Part shown: positions 1 to 8,396 of the stretch, piece after piece
Position numbering within the stretch: the stretch's first letter is position 1
How the letters are laid out: each line of letters begins with the position of its first letter
Source: Rhizobium sp. CB3090
GTDB taxonomy: Bacteria > Pseudomonadota > Alphaproteobacteria > Rhizobiales > Rhizobiaceae
Length of the DNA stretch: 64,000 nt
Direction: 5' to 3'
Assembly: GCF_029714285.1 (NCBI RefSeq)
Contig: NZ_CP121662.1
Coordinates: 2,418,001 to 2,482,000, forward strand
The notes under the pieces: model-generated
Databases searched by the model: none
What the model was told of the DNA's origin: nothing
What the model saw: only the letters and a program-made list of their open reading frames with translations
Made by a program: the position numbers and the translations under genes

Positions 1-208
1 TTTTTAATGCAACACATTAGGAAAGATATTTGCTGATTATTATTGGAAAACAGTGGAATGGAAAAATTATTTAATAAATTCGATACGTCTTGCCAGAGTG
101 AATCAGAATTTGTTAACCATTCCGTGGCAGCTTCCAAATCAGGCAGTGATTTGATCGGTATCGCGTAAGGGGGCTGACGACCTTTCGGCGGCGGTAAAGG
201 GGATAATT
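1..208 (+). promoter_or_regulatory. Upstream region of ctrA
   Basis: This AT-rich stretch precedes ctrA. It holds a CcrM-type GANTC site (GAATC, 100-104) and, eight bases later, TTAACCAT (113-120), which matches one half of the known CtrA recognition sequence. A GANTC site close to a CtrA half-site is the arrangement known for cell-cycle control of ctrA in Caulobacter. No good second half-site is visible seven bases away, so autoregulation here is only suggested. A purine-rich GGGG lies about six bases before the ATG. The true promoter may also lie outside the window. Confidence 0.4.
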
Positions 209-910
209 ATGCGGGTTCTACTCATTGAAGACGATAGCGCGACAGCGCAGAGCATCGAGCTGATGCTCAAATCCGAAAGTTTCAACGTCTACACTACCGA
301 TCTCGGTGAAGAAGGCGTCGATCTCGGAAAGCTCTACGACTACGATATCATTCTGCTCGATCTTAACCTTCCCGACATGTCCGGCTACGAAGTGCTTCGC
401 ACGCTGCGTCTGTCGAAGGTCAAGACACCGATCCTGATCCTCTCCGGCATGGCCGGCATCGAAGACAAGGTTCGCGGTCTCGGCTTCGGTGCCGACGACT
501 ATATGACCAAACCCTTTCACAAGGATGAATTGGTCGCCCGCATTCATGCCATCGTACGCCGTTCCAAGGGCCATGCCCAATCGGTGATCATGACGGGCGA
601 ACTGATCGTCAATCTCGACGCCAAGACCGTCGAAGTCGGTGGCCAGCGCGTACATCTGACCGGCAAGGAATACCAGATGCTGGAGCTGCTTTCGCTCCGC
701 AAGGGCACAACCCTCACCAAGGAAATGTTCCTCAACCACCTGTACGGCGGCATGGACGAGCCGGAACTGAAGATCATCGACGTCTTCATCTGCAAGCTGC
801 GCAAGAAGCTCGCTAATGCCGCCGGCGGCGCCAACTATATCGAAACGGTCTGGGGTCGTGGCTATGTGCTGCGCGAGCCCGACGGCAGCGAGTTCGCCGA
901 AAGCGCCTGA
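209..910 (+). CDS. ctrA: Cell-cycle response regulator CtrA
   Basis: Master OmpR-family response regulator of the alphaproteobacterial cell cycle, acting in the cytoplasm on promoters and the replication origin. Receiver domain at about 1-115 with acidic pocket E7-D8-D9, phospho-acceptor D51 in ILLDLNLP, and the conserved TKPF lysine. A winged-helix DNA-binding domain follows (about 125-225), ending in [13 protein letters not shown], a CtrA hallmark. The 233-residue length is normal for the family, and the C terminus ESA resembles the small-residue tail used for ClpXP turnover. It receives phosphate through ChpT, encoded about 0.7 kb away on the other strand. A terminator follows directly. 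Confidence 0.97.
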   Translation: MRVLLIEDDSATAQSIELMLKSESFNVYTTDLGEEGVDLGKLYDYDIILLDLNLPDMSGYEVLRTLRLSKVKTPILILSGMAGIEDKVRGLGFGADDYMTKPFHKDELVARIHAIVRRSKGHAQSVIMTGELIVNLDAKTVEVGGQRVHLTGKEYQMLELLSLRKGTTLTKEMFLNHLYGGMDEPELKIIDVFICKLRKKLANAAGGANYIETVWGRGYVLREPDGSEFAESA

Positions 911-942
911 GCCGCCCTCCCCGATCACCGCCGAAACATCGA

Positions 943-970
943 AAATCCCGCTCTTCAGGCGGGATTTTTT
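943..970 (+). terminator. Rho-independent terminator of ctrA
   Basis: Perfect 9-bp stem AAATCCCGC (943-951) / GCGGGATTT (959-967) with a 7-base loop. The distal arm runs into a T tract ending at 970. It lies 33 bases after the ctrA stop codon. Confidence 0.9.
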
Positions 971-991
971 GTTGCCCGTCTCATGGATTCA

Positions 992-1018
992 AAAATAAGG
1001 CCGCCCAAAGAGGCGGCC
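992..1018 (-). terminator. Rho-independent terminator, minus strand
   Basis: Read on the minus strand, GGCCGCC and GGCGGCC (999-1005 and 1012-1018 on plus) form a 7-bp GC stem followed by TTATTTTT. It lies 34 bases beyond the stop of the minus-strand receiver gene and would end that transcript, leaving back-to-back terminators between ctrA and its neighbour. Confidence 0.85.
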
Positions 1019-1051
1019 GTCGTCCATTCCATTAATATTTGGGGTCAGATA

Positions 1052-1414
1052 TCAGGCTGCGATGGCCCGATTGCCGAAAACCGCTGTCAGTATCTTGCGG
1101 TCGAAAGGCTTCAGCAGGAAATCGGTGGCGCCGGCGCGTTTGCCGGCCATCAGCTTGCGCAAATCCGCCTCGACGACGCAGTAGTAGATCTTAACGTCTT
1201 TGCCATCCGGCATGGCGCGGATACTGGCGATGAGATCGAGGGCGCCTTCCATGCCGGCATCGACGATCAGATAGTCGGGGAGTTCAGCCTGGCATCGCGT
1301 CAGCGCTTCACGGGCATCGGCGGCTTCGCTGACGAGAAAATCGAGTTCGGAGAGAATCCGCTTGCCGACCTTACGCACGACATCCGACGCGTCCGTGATC
1401 ATGAACCGCTGCAT
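1052..1414 (-). CDS. Single-domain response regulator
   Basis: Stand-alone CheY-like receiver of 120 residues with no output domain. D8 (ITDAS) contributes to the acidic pocket, D52 (YLIVDAG) is the likely phospho-acceptor, and K102 lies in LLKPF. The position that normally holds the switch Thr/Ser (about residue 80, CVVEA) appears to be Val. The start was set at the second of two adjacent ATGs because it lies six bases after GGAG; the first lies only three bases after it. Placement between ctrA and chpT suggests a cell-cycle phosphorelay role, perhaps like CpdR-type receivers, but I cannot assign it to CpdR. Confidence 0.85.
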   Translation of the reverse strand: MQRFMITDASDVVRKVGKRILSELDFLVSEAADAREALTRCQAELPDYLIVDAGMEGALDLIASIRAMPDGKDVKIYYCVVEADLRKLMAGKRAGATDFLLKPFDRKILTAVFGNRAIAA

Positions 1415-1623
1415 CATCAACTCCTTCGGGCCCGGCCGCCACCTGTCTGGCGTCATCCTCAAATTGGGACGATAGGCTTACGAGGCTAAGGAATCGTTAC
1501 CGTTGTATTCATAATTGCACGAACAACCGAAAGAACGCGCGGAGGACGACGATACACCTAAAGATATTCCCGCTGCCGGACATCCGGCGGCGGGATCACG
1601 AGATAAATCGTGCAAAATGGCAT

Positions 1624-2271
1624 TTATTCGCTGCGCATGGAGGCGATGAAAGTCAGCTCCTCCGGCGTGGCATTGTAGGCGAGTTCCATGCCGCTCTCTT
1701 CTGCCAGAAGCACCGTGTAATAGGGCTGGATGGAATGGGCATCGACCGCCTCTTCCAATGCGCCCGAGCAGATCTCCGCGAATTTCGGCGGCACGCGCAT
1801 CATCCGGCCCTTGGCGGTGATCGTGAACTTGGCCTCGAGATCGGGATTTTCCAGCGTGACCTCGATGTTGCCGCCGCGCGGAATCGAGCCGTAGGCGACC
1901 AGGAAGAGATTGAGCAGCAGCTTCACGCGGTTCTTCGCGACGATGGCGCGCGGACCGTTCCAACTGACCTCGGTCTTCTTTTCGGCGGCCGCGAAATCCT
2001 TGGCAGCGCGTTCTGCTTCGCCCGTATCGATCGAGGCGCCGACCGAGCCGGACGCGCCGAAGGCAAGGCGTGCGAATTTGAGACGGACGGAAGCATTGAG
2101 CGCGCTGGTGCGGATCAGCTCCATCGCATCGGCATCGGCACCGCCCTCGTCGAGCAACTCCAGGCCGTTGTTGATTGCACCGACCGGAGAGATCACATCA
2201 TGGCAGACGCGGCTGCATAGCAGCGCGGCCAGATCAGGTCCGGTCAAGGTGAGGTTCGGATTCTTCGACAT
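1624..2271 (-). CDS. chpT: Histidine phosphotransferase ChpT
   Basis: ChpT relays phosphate from the hybrid kinase CckA to CtrA and CpdR. The signature is RVCHDVISPVGAINNGLELL (phospho-accepting H24) in the first helix of the dimerisation and phosphotransfer domain. A degenerate Bergerat-like C-terminal domain follows (about 85-215, including NRVKLLLNLFLVA). The 215-residue length fits the family. The gene is divergent from eipA and reads toward the receiver gene, 209 bases before it. The order ctrA-chpT-eipA matches that known in Brucella. Confidence 0.93.
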   Translation of the reverse strand: MSKNPNLTLTGPDLAALLCSRVCHDVISPVGAINNGLELLDEGGADADAMELIRTSALNASVRLKFARLAFGASGSVGASIDTGEAERAAKDFAAAEKKTEVSWNGPRAIVAKNRVKLLLNLFLVAYGSIPRGGNIEVTLENPDLEAKFTITAKGRMMRVPPKFAEICSGALEEAVDAHSIQPYYTVLLAEESGMELAYNATPEELTFIASMRSE

Positions 2272-2388
2272 TCATTGTCTCCTGAATGCTGACAAGGCGG
2301 AACGCAGTATGATTCTACGTTGCCACGGCAAGATTGCCCGAGGATTGCCGCAGGCGGCGTACCGCACGCCATAAAGACACCATATTTG

Positions 2389-2405
2389 GTAAACCGATTG
2401 TTAAG
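2389..2405. promoter_or_regulatory. Candidate CtrA binding site between chpT and eipA
   Basis: On the minus strand the sequence reads TTAA (2404-2401), seven bases, then TTTA. This is the CtrA consensus TTAA-N7-TTAA with one mismatch. It lies in the divergent chpT/eipA intergenic region, 118 bases from chpT and 163 from eipA. Brucella eipA is a known direct CtrA target, which supports the reading; binding here is inferred. Confidence 0.5.
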
Positions 2406-2567
2406 ATGATCGCCGCAAAATGCATTCATCACCACCAGACCCTTGCGCACGCGATTCGCCGTGCGGAACATGGGCGGAACGGTCTGGACTGAGGGGCGAG
2501 GTACACCCGGCGCGTTCGTGCGAATGCGCCGAGCCTCCGCTCCCATTGCACCGACCATGATGAACGG

Positions 2568-3188
2568 ATGAATGTCATGCGCTATCAACTCCTGAAGAGA
2601 ATGCCTAGCCTCGGCACGAGAACGGTCGGCCTTGGCCTGATCTTAGCCCTCGTTGCGTTCGTAAGCTTCGCGCTCCCGGTTCGTCCGGCAGCCGCTGCGG
2701 CCAGCAATCAATATTCGATGCAGGAAATCGTCGACGCCGGCCATTCCTTCTTCGGCTCGACCAGCGGCGGCCTTGCAAAGGTGGTCGAGCGGGCCTTTCA
2801 GCAATATGGCCTGCCGAATGGCTATATTCTCGGCCAGGAGGGCTCCGGCGCCTTCATCGCCGGGTTGACCTATGGCGAAGGCCAGCTCAACACCAAAAAC
2901 GCCGGCGAGCACCCGCTCTATTGGCAGGGCCCGTCGCTCGGCCTCGACTACGGCGGCCAGGGCACCCGCGTCATGATGCTCGTCTACGACCTGCCGAGCA
3001 TCAACAGCGTCTACACCCGCTTCGGCGGCGTCAGCGGCCAGGCCTTCGTCGTCGCCGGCGTCGGCATGACCGTGCTGAAGAACAATGACATCGTGCTGGT
3101 ACCGATCCGCACCGGCCTCGGCGCCCGTCTCGGCGTCAACCTGGGCTACCTCAAGGTCACCCCGAACCCGACCTGGAATCCTTTCTGA
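2568..3188 (+). CDS. eipA: Envelope integrity protein EipA (DUF1134 family)
   Basis: Periplasmic protein of the DUF1134 family. An N-terminal signal sequence has a hydrophobic core VGLGLILALVAFVSFAL and an Ala-rich cleavage region near residues 43-47. The rest is a compact Gly-rich beta domain with YILGQEGSGAFIAGLTYGEG, YWQGPSLGLDYGGQGTR and GVGMTVL. In Brucella the protein supports envelope integrity and cell division and its gene is adjacent to chpT, as here. The first ATG is used; a second in-frame ATG at 2577 is possible because neither has a clear ribosome site. A terminator follows at 3223. Confidence 0.9.
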   Translation: MNVMRYQLLKRMPSLGTRTVGLGLILALVAFVSFALPVRPAAAAASNQYSMQEIVDAGHSFFGSTSGGLAKVVERAFQQYGLPNGYILGQEGSGAFIAGLTYGEGQLNTKNAGEHPLYWQGPSLGLDYGGQGTRVMMLVYDLPSINSVYTRFGGVSGQAFVVAGVGMTVLKNNDIVLVPIRTGLGARLGVNLGYLKVTPNPTWNPF

Positions 3189-3222
3189 GACTTCAACGAT
3201 ATTCCCCCATATTTCATCGCCT

Positions 3223-3250
3223 GGCCCGCGGAGATCGCGGGCCTTTTCTT
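3223..3250 (+). terminator. Rho-independent terminator of eipA
   Basis: Perfect 8-bp stem GGCCCGCG (3223-3230) / CGCGGGCC (3236-3243) with loop GAGAT, followed by TTTTCTT. It lies 34 bases after the eipA stop. Confidence 0.92.
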
Positions 3251-3380
3251 GTCGCAAACTCCGCGCGCGCCGGTAAACCATATCCGATTTAAATGCTTGC
3301 CCACGCGGCCACCTCATGCTTAATCATTTGCTTAATCACTGTATTGAGATTGAAAACAACTCCTAGATACTGGCTGCGCC

Positions 3381-4571
3381 GTGATTGAATTCGCTCTACT
3401 GTTTGGATTGGGCTTTCTGACCGCCGCCTTTCTGGTCTTCCTTATCGCGCCCGCAGTGCACCGCCGCATCGTTTGGTTCACCGAAAAGCGGCTGAAAGCG
3501 ACCATGCCGCTGAGCCCGCAAGAAGTACGCGCACAGAAGGACATGGCGCGCGCCCTCTTTGCAGCAGAGAATGCTAAGACCGAGCAGGCGCTGACACGGG
3601 AGCGCGAAAAGAGCGTCGCGCTGCAGATTCACAACGGCAAACTCCAGCAGGAGGCCGGTCGCTTCGCCGCCGAAAATACCGAATTGCGGACCCGGATCGA
3701 TGATCTCGAGGTCGAAGCCGGTGAACTGCGCTCGCGCCTGCGCCGTGAGGAAAGCTATATCAGCCAGCTCAAATCCGGCATTCACACTGCTGAACAGGTC
3801 GGAGCAGAGAAGGATGCCGACATCGACGGCTTGCGCAAGCGGATGACCAAGATGGGCGCCGATGCGGACAATCTGAAGATCGATCTGGCGACCCGCGAGA
3901 CCGAAATCGAGAGCCTGAAGCTTCGCCTCAAGACCCTGCGGGACGAGCGGGACACGCTGCGCCACGACCTGAACCTTGCAAGCCTCCGGGCCAAGGATGC
4001 AGAATTGCGGCTGGGCCAAGAAAGCGACAAGGCCCAGCAGCTCGAAGAGCGGCTGGACCGCGAGATCGCCGACAAGGCCGACAAGGAAACTGCAATCGAA
4101 CGCCATGTTCATGAGGTGGCGCGCCTGAAGGAAAAACTGGAAACGGCCAATGTCGAGGCGGAGGAAGCCGGCCGCGCGCTGCGGGCCGCCGGTCTTGTTC
4201 CGTCAGCGAAACAGACCAACGGCTCGAAGCCCTCGGTTGGACCCAGAATCGTAGAAATTGCCGATCATGATGCCAACGCAGCAGAACCGGAGCGCAACGT
4301 GGAAGACGATATCGCTCAAATGACGGAGGAGGTGCGCAACCGCGCTGCAGCCATTTCCGACCGCCTGCTCAAATCGCGCTCGCCCTCGCATGATCAGGCC
4401 ATGCGGGAAGAGATCGCCAATATCGCCGCCAACATGGTGGCGCTGACCGCCCTCAAAGAAGGCGATAAATCGCCGATCCTCGATCTCCTGCCGAAGGAGA
4501 CGAATGCCGCTGGGCAAGGCGCACGCATCAGCCTTGCCGATCGCGCGGCGGCGCTGCTACCCAAGCAGTAA
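3381..4571 (+). CDS. Membrane-anchored coiled-coil protein, function unknown
   Basis: I do not recognise a named family. A GTG start gives 396 residues. One N-terminal membrane segment (IEFALLFGLGFLTAAFLVFLI, about 2-22) is followed by basic residues, which predicts a cytoplasmic body. Residues about 55-265 are charged heptad-like sequence rich in Glu, Lys, Arg and Leu, a long coiled coil. The C-terminal third has a short conserved-looking helical segment (DDIAQMTEEVRNRAAAISDRLL) and a Leu/Ala tail. It sits between the eipA/chpT block and convergent trmH, so a structural or envelope role is plausible but unproven. No ATG alternative exists near the start. Confidence 0.8.
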   Translation: MIEFALLFGLGFLTAAFLVFLIAPAVHRRIVWFTEKRLKATMPLSPQEVRAQKDMARALFAAENAKTEQALTREREKSVALQIHNGKLQQEAGRFAAENTELRTRIDDLEVEAGELRSRLRREESYISQLKSGIHTAEQVGAEKDADIDGLRKRMTKMGADADNLKIDLATRETEIESLKLRLKTLRDERDTLRHDLNLASLRAKDAELRLGQESDKAQQLEERLDREIADKADKETAIERHVHEVARLKEKLETANVEAEEAGRALRAAGLVPSAKQTNGSKPSVGPRIVEIADHDANAAEPERNVEDDIAQMTEEVRNRAAAISDRLLKSRSPSHDQAMREEIANIAANMVALTALKEGDKSPILDLLPKETNAAGQGARISLADRAAALLPKQ

Positions 4572-4597
4572 TGAACGCTCGATACAAAGGCGGAAAT

Positions 4598-5428
4598 TCA
4601 GACCCGTTTGATCAACGATGCCATCGCGAAAAGTGCGATGCCGCTTGCCGTTGCCACGTTCAGGCTGTCGAGGCCCGGCGCCTGCGGTATCCGCAGGCTG
4701 CCGAAGGCCGATAGAATCTCCTGCGGCAATCCCGCCCCTTCGGTGCCGACCACCAGCGCCATCCGATCGGCCGGCGGAACGGCGCGAATATCGGCGCTGC
4801 CGCGCGGGGACAGGCTCCAGATGGCAAAGCCTCGCTCTGCAAGCGCAGTCAGCAGATGGACATCGCCCAATTGGCGGCAATAGGGCACAGTCAGCACCGA
4901 GCCGACCGAGACGCGCAGCGCCTTGCGATACAACGGATCGCAGCAGGTCTCGTCGAGCAGCACTGCATCGGCCCCGAAGGCGGCGGCATTGCGGAACATC
5001 GAGCCGATATTGTCATGATTGGAAATGCCGCAGCCCGCTAGAACGAGAGCCTGCTCCGGCAAGCGGTCGAGAAAGGCGCCGATGTCCGGTTCCGCCTTAC
5101 GCCGGCCGAGCGCCAGCACGCCGCGGTGCAGATGAAAGCCGACGATACCGTCCAGTACCGAGGCCTCGGCGACATAGACCGGCACGTCAGGCGGAAAGGC
5201 CGCGATGATCTCTTCCAATCCCGCAGCGCGGTTGCGCAGCAACAGCACTTTTTCGGCGACGAAGTCTCCACCGGCCGCATGCGCCTCCGCAAGAAGCCGC
5301 AGCACTACCGTACCTTCGGCAATGAAGCGGTTGTCACGGCCCACGAGATCGCGCTCGCGGATATTGCGGAATTCGGCGATACGCGGATCGTCGGAATGCG
5401 TGATCTCGATCAGCCGGTCGCCAGTCAT
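4598..5428 (-). CDS. TrmH/SpoU-family RNA 2'-O-methyltransferase
   Basis: SPOUT-fold methyltransferase using S-adenosylmethionine to 2'-O-methylate rRNA or tRNA. The N-terminal substrate-binding part (about 1-110) carries NRFIAEGTVVLRLL. The C-terminal SpoU domain shows NHDNIGSMFRNAAAFGADAVLL (motif 1 with N and R), VVGTEGAGLP (motif 2) and DSLNVATASGIALF (motif 3, trefoil knot). Start chosen at MTGDRLIE because upstream codons overlap the preceding gene in another frame. It lies 10 bases behind the small membrane-protein gene and is probably cotranscribed with it. The modified nucleotide cannot be told from sequence. Confidence 0.88.
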   Translation of the reverse strand: MTGDRLIEITHSDDPRIAEFRNIRERDLVGRDNRFIAEGTVVLRLLAEAHAAGGDFVAEKVLLLRNRAAGLEEIIAAFPPDVPVYVAEASVLDGIVGFHLHRGVLALGRRKAEPDIGAFLDRLPEQALVLAGCGISNHDNIGSMFRNAAAFGADAVLLDETCCDPLYRKALRVSVGSVLTVPYCRQLGDVHLLTALAERGFAIWSLSPRGSADIRAVPPADRMALVVGTEGAGLPQEILSAFGSLRIPQAPGLDSLNVATASGIALFAMASLIKRV

Positions 5429-5438
5429 CCCCAAGCCG

Positions 5439-5816
5439 TCAGTTGGAAAGCGATATGGTCGCGACAATACGGCCGATCGCATAATCGAAGACAACGGCCT
5501 GACGCTGGCCGCTGGCGAGCGCGCCGTAGAACAGCACCTGACTTCCGGAGAGCGCCGTGGACTGCACGGTAAAACCCTGCGGCAGCGCTGCGGTCGCTGC
5601 CACCGGCGCATCGGAGGGAATATTCGAGGCAGCAGAGCCCGCCGCTTTCGGCGCGGGACGCATCGTCTTATAGACAACGGCGCCGAACACCGCCATAAGG
5701 CTCACCACCATGATGGCGGCCGAGACGATTTGCAGGCGTACCATCTTGCGTCGGACATTCTCCAGGGCCGGATCGAGTGGCTTTTCCTCTTGATCGTCTA
5801 GCTCGAGATTCGTCAT
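5439..5816 (-). CDS. Small single-pass membrane protein, function unknown
   Basis: Protein of 125 residues: an acidic N-terminal cytoplasmic tail (1-28), one membrane helix (about 29-49, IVSAAIMVVSLMAVFGAVVY), an Ala/Pro-rich linker (50-78) and a short beta-like C-terminal domain (FTVQSTALSGSQVLFYG...VFDYAIGRIVATISL). I cannot name the family with certainty; similar small proteins are common in alphaproteobacteria. It is transcribed away from rluD, with only 44 bases between the two starts, and reads into the trmH-type gene. Confidence 0.75.
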   Translation of the reverse strand: MTNLELDDQEEKPLDPALENVRRKMVRLQIVSAAIMVVSLMAVFGAVVYKTMRPAPKAAGSAASNIPSDAPVAATAALPQGFTVQSTALSGSQVLFYGALASGQRQAVVFDYAIGRIVATISLSN

Positions 5817-5860
5817 CGATGCGTCCTATTTCCTAGAGAGCGCCCTGTGCGCCGGAGAAA

Positions 5861-6892
5861 ATGCGTTTGAGCGACCCCTTTAAAGAAGCCGCGGGCATTA
5901 GAAAAGTCCTAACCGCCGATGAAACAGCCGAAGGCCGGCTCGATGCCTGGCTGACAGCGCAGGTTGGCGAGGAATTTTCCCGCAGCCGCATCCAGGCCCT
6001 GATCAAGGATAGCGCCGTCCTGCTCAACGGAACCCCGGTGACCGACGCCAAACGCAAGGTGCGCCCTGGCGATACCTACCAGATCACCCTGCCTGAGCCT
6101 GAAGACCCGACGCCGCAGGGCGAAGATATTCCGCTTGATGTGCTCTTCGAGGATGACGACGTCATCGTCATCGCAAAGCCCGCCGGCCTCGTCGTTCACC
6201 CCGCCGCCGGCAACTGGACGGGCACATTGGTCAACGCGCTGATCCATCATTGCGGCGACAGCCTTTCCGGCATTGGCGGCGTGCGCCGGCCGGGCATCGT
6301 GCACCGGCTGGACAAGGACACCACCGGCGTCATGGTCGTCGCCAAGAATGATGTCGCCCACCGTCATCTCTCCCTGCAATTTGCCGACCATGGCCGCACG
6401 AGGTCGCTCGAACGCGCCTATCAGGCGATCGTCTGGGGCCGTCCCCGCCAATTGATCGGGACCATCGACGCGCCGCTTGGCCGCGCCACCGGCGACCGTA
6501 CCCGACGCGCCGTCAAGCGTCCGGACAGTCAGGATGCCGACGAGGCGATCACGCATTATGAGGTGATTGAGCGTTTTCACGAGGCTCCGGACGCCACCGC
6601 GCTCGCCTCCTTGGTCGACTGCCATCTCGAAACCGGCCGCACCCACCAGATCCGCGTCCACATGGCTCATATCGGCCATCCCCTGCTCGGCGACGCCGTC
6701 TATGGCGGCGGCTTCAAGACCAAGGCCAACCTGCTGCCGGACGCTGCCAAGCAAGTGGTCAACCGCTTCCCCCGCCAGGCGCTCCATGCCTATCTCCTGC
6801 AATTCGAACACCCTCGCACTGGTGAAGTCATGCACTTCGAAGCGCCTCTGCCGGACGACATGGAAGAACTGGCTGAGGCCCTCAGACGGTAA
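5861..6892 (+). CDS. rluD: Large-subunit rRNA pseudouridine synthase, RluA/RluD family
   Basis: Converts specific uridines in RNA to pseudouridine. An N-terminal S4 RNA-binding domain (about 16-80, EGRLDAWLTAQ...SRSRIQALIKDSAVLLNG) is followed by the catalytic domain. This has the motif GIVHRLDKDTTGVMVVAK containing the catalytic Asp, and later TGRTHQIRVHMAHIGHPLLGD. The 343-residue length and S4 domain fit RluD better than RluA. A GGAGAAA ribosome site directly precedes the ATG. The usual rhizobial neighbour rpoH lies 1.5 kb downstream, separated here by an unfamiliar gene. Confidence 0.92.
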   Translation: MRLSDPFKEAAGIRKVLTADETAEGRLDAWLTAQVGEEFSRSRIQALIKDSAVLLNGTPVTDAKRKVRPGDTYQITLPEPEDPTPQGEDIPLDVLFEDDDVIVIAKPAGLVVHPAAGNWTGTLVNALIHHCGDSLSGIGGVRRPGIVHRLDKDTTGVMVVAKNDVAHRHLSLQFADHGRTRSLERAYQAIVWGRPRQLIGTIDAPLGRATGDRTRRAVKRPDSQDADEAITHYEVIERFHEAPDATALASLVDCHLETGRTHQIRVHMAHIGHPLLGDAVYGGGFKTKANLLPDAAKQVVNRFPRQALHAYLLQFEHPRTGEVMHFEAPLPDDMEELAEALRR

Positions 6893-7039
6893 CCTCTGAT
6901 CTGACGGCGCAGCCGAATGGATTTCCCCAGCCATGCGAGGCCATCTCAATTGCAGGTACTCTAAGAATCCTGCAATGCTTCCATCGCAGACTGTCGGCGC
7001 GAGTCTCTATGATCAATCAGGCGCTGTGGAGCATAGAGA

Positions 7040-8080
7040 ATGCTGCGGCTCGTCGTGACGCTTTTCCTATCCGTAACGAGTGTAAATCTCGCCATTGCCG
7101 CGGAACGTCTGGATGAATTCCGAGAGGCAAAGGCAAGATTGGCGATACCCGACGAGCCGGCCATCATACCGTCATTTATAGACAAGATGCATTTTGAGTT
7201 GCTGCTCGGATCATTGATCGGCGATCATTGGATAATCTTGGGCGGCATCGACAAGTCGTCCGACGATCAGCTAGCGAAAGCATGTGCCGACCAGAATACA
7301 ACTTTTACCAGGTTGTCCGATTATTCGTTCGCAAAAGACTATAGCACCTGGTCGAACCAGCTTCATGACGTATACATTAGAAACTGGGGGCAACTCTACA
7401 GCGTTCGAGGGGACTACGAAAAGAAAATCGGTCAATATCCTTCACCGAATATGCCACAAGAGTCGAAGGCCCGGTGGGATTCCATTACATTGTCGCACGC
7501 CAACAGTGAATCGATATTGCTGAACAACAGTCAGAATGTCATTCTTGAAGTTCGCGACGGCATACCGATGCTTTATGGTCATTGCCGCCCCGCTGCCGCG
7601 ACACCTCTCTTCGCCGAATTCAGGCAAGCAGAGAAATTCCTCGAGAGTGCCCGCTCAAAAGACTTTCAGCAGGCAAATCGTCAACTGCTGGATCAAATCG
7701 ACGGGAAATGGATCATTCTGAACAGCATAGCGCTTTCCGAGGAAGGCCAAGTTGCCAAGGTCTGTGACAAGAATTTCCTGAAATTAGCGAAGACCGACGG
7801 CTATTCCTTTGTTCAGGTGAGGAAGTCATCAAACGGCGATGAAGTCCGAAACGTTTATCTCTGGCGTTCCGGACTTTCCTACAATGTTAGGCAGGATGTT
7901 GACGCTTTGATTCGCGGCAACCACAAGCAAGATAATTCGACGTTGAACGAACTTAACTCAGCTGATCAAGGCTATCTTGGCGTCGCCAACCTCGATGTCA
8001 TTCTACTGCCTCTCAGCCCCAATGTCGTGTTGGAGATCGTCAACGGTAACGAACGCGTCTATGGGCGCTGCGAAAGCTAA
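7040..8080 (+). CDS. Secreted protein of two tandem homologous domains, unknown family
   Basis: I do not recognise this protein. A signal peptide (1-21, cut near AIA-AE) precedes two copies of one domain of about 135 residues: copy 1 about 50-182, copy 2 about 209-344. Shared landmarks in the same order are GDHWIIL/DGKWIIL, QLAKAC/QVAKVC, DYSF/GYSF, DVYI/NVYL, LYSVRGD/SYNVRQD, NVILEV/NVVLEI and LYGHC/VYGRC. Each copy has just two Cys about 100 residues apart (C82/C182, C242/C344), suggesting one disulfide each in the periplasm. Codon use looks more AT-rich than its neighbours, and it interrupts the rluD-rpoH neighbourhood. GGAG lies nine bases before the ATG. Confidence 0.8.
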   Translation: MLRLVVTLFLSVTSVNLAIAAERLDEFREAKARLAIPDEPAIIPSFIDKMHFELLLGSLIGDHWIILGGIDKSSDDQLAKACADQNTTFTRLSDYSFAKDYSTWSNQLHDVYIRNWGQLYSVRGDYEKKIGQYPSPNMPQESKARWDSITLSHANSESILLNNSQNVILEVRDGIPMLYGHCRPAAATPLFAEFRQAEKFLESARSKDFQQANRQLLDQIDGKWIILNSIALSEEGQVAKVCDKNFLKLAKTDGYSFVQVRKSSNGDEVRNVYLWRSGLSYNVRQDVDALIRGNHKQDNSTLNELNSADQGYLGVANLDVILLPLSPNVVLEIVNGNERVYGRCES

Positions 8081-8396
8081 ACAGCTAGACGGATGACCCA
8101 ATACGATTTAAACTTCTTCCCACTCGCGTTATCGCGACGAGCCTGCCGCTTTGGATGAAACCAATAGCTGCCGGAGGCGTTCGGGAGTGGAACCCCAAGA
8201 ATAAAATCACGGCGGGCATGGCTGTCGCGCCGGGGTAACTCTTGCGTGACTACGTTCTTGAATCACCGTTTTGCCGTACTTATCTTTACATTGGTTCAGT
8301 GCGGGGTCTTCACGACCTGCACGCCTTGGTCTGCTTCGCAAAGGGCGCGCAATACGTCTCCAGAAGGGGCCAGATCTCGAATAGGAGGGTGCATTC
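8081..8396 (+). promoter_or_regulatory. rpoH upstream region with candidate promoter
   Basis: This 316-base gap carries no gene. The best promoter candidate is CTTGAA (8257-8262) with TATCTT (8281-8286), 18 bases apart. The -35 element also matches the CTTGAA of heat-shock promoters and overlaps a GANTC methylation site (GAATC, 8260-8264). A strong ribosome site AGGAGGG lies just before the rpoH ATG. The promoter call is visual only. Confidence 0.4.

Noticed and set aside
218..928. Minus-strand open frame covering ctrA
   Set aside because: It is the antisense shadow of ctrA with no ribosome site or recognisable domain.
5429..5677. Upstream start for the TrmH-like gene at 5677
   Set aside because: The extra residues overlap the small membrane-protein gene in another frame and are Arg/Pro-rich noise; MTGDRLIE at 5428 fits the family.
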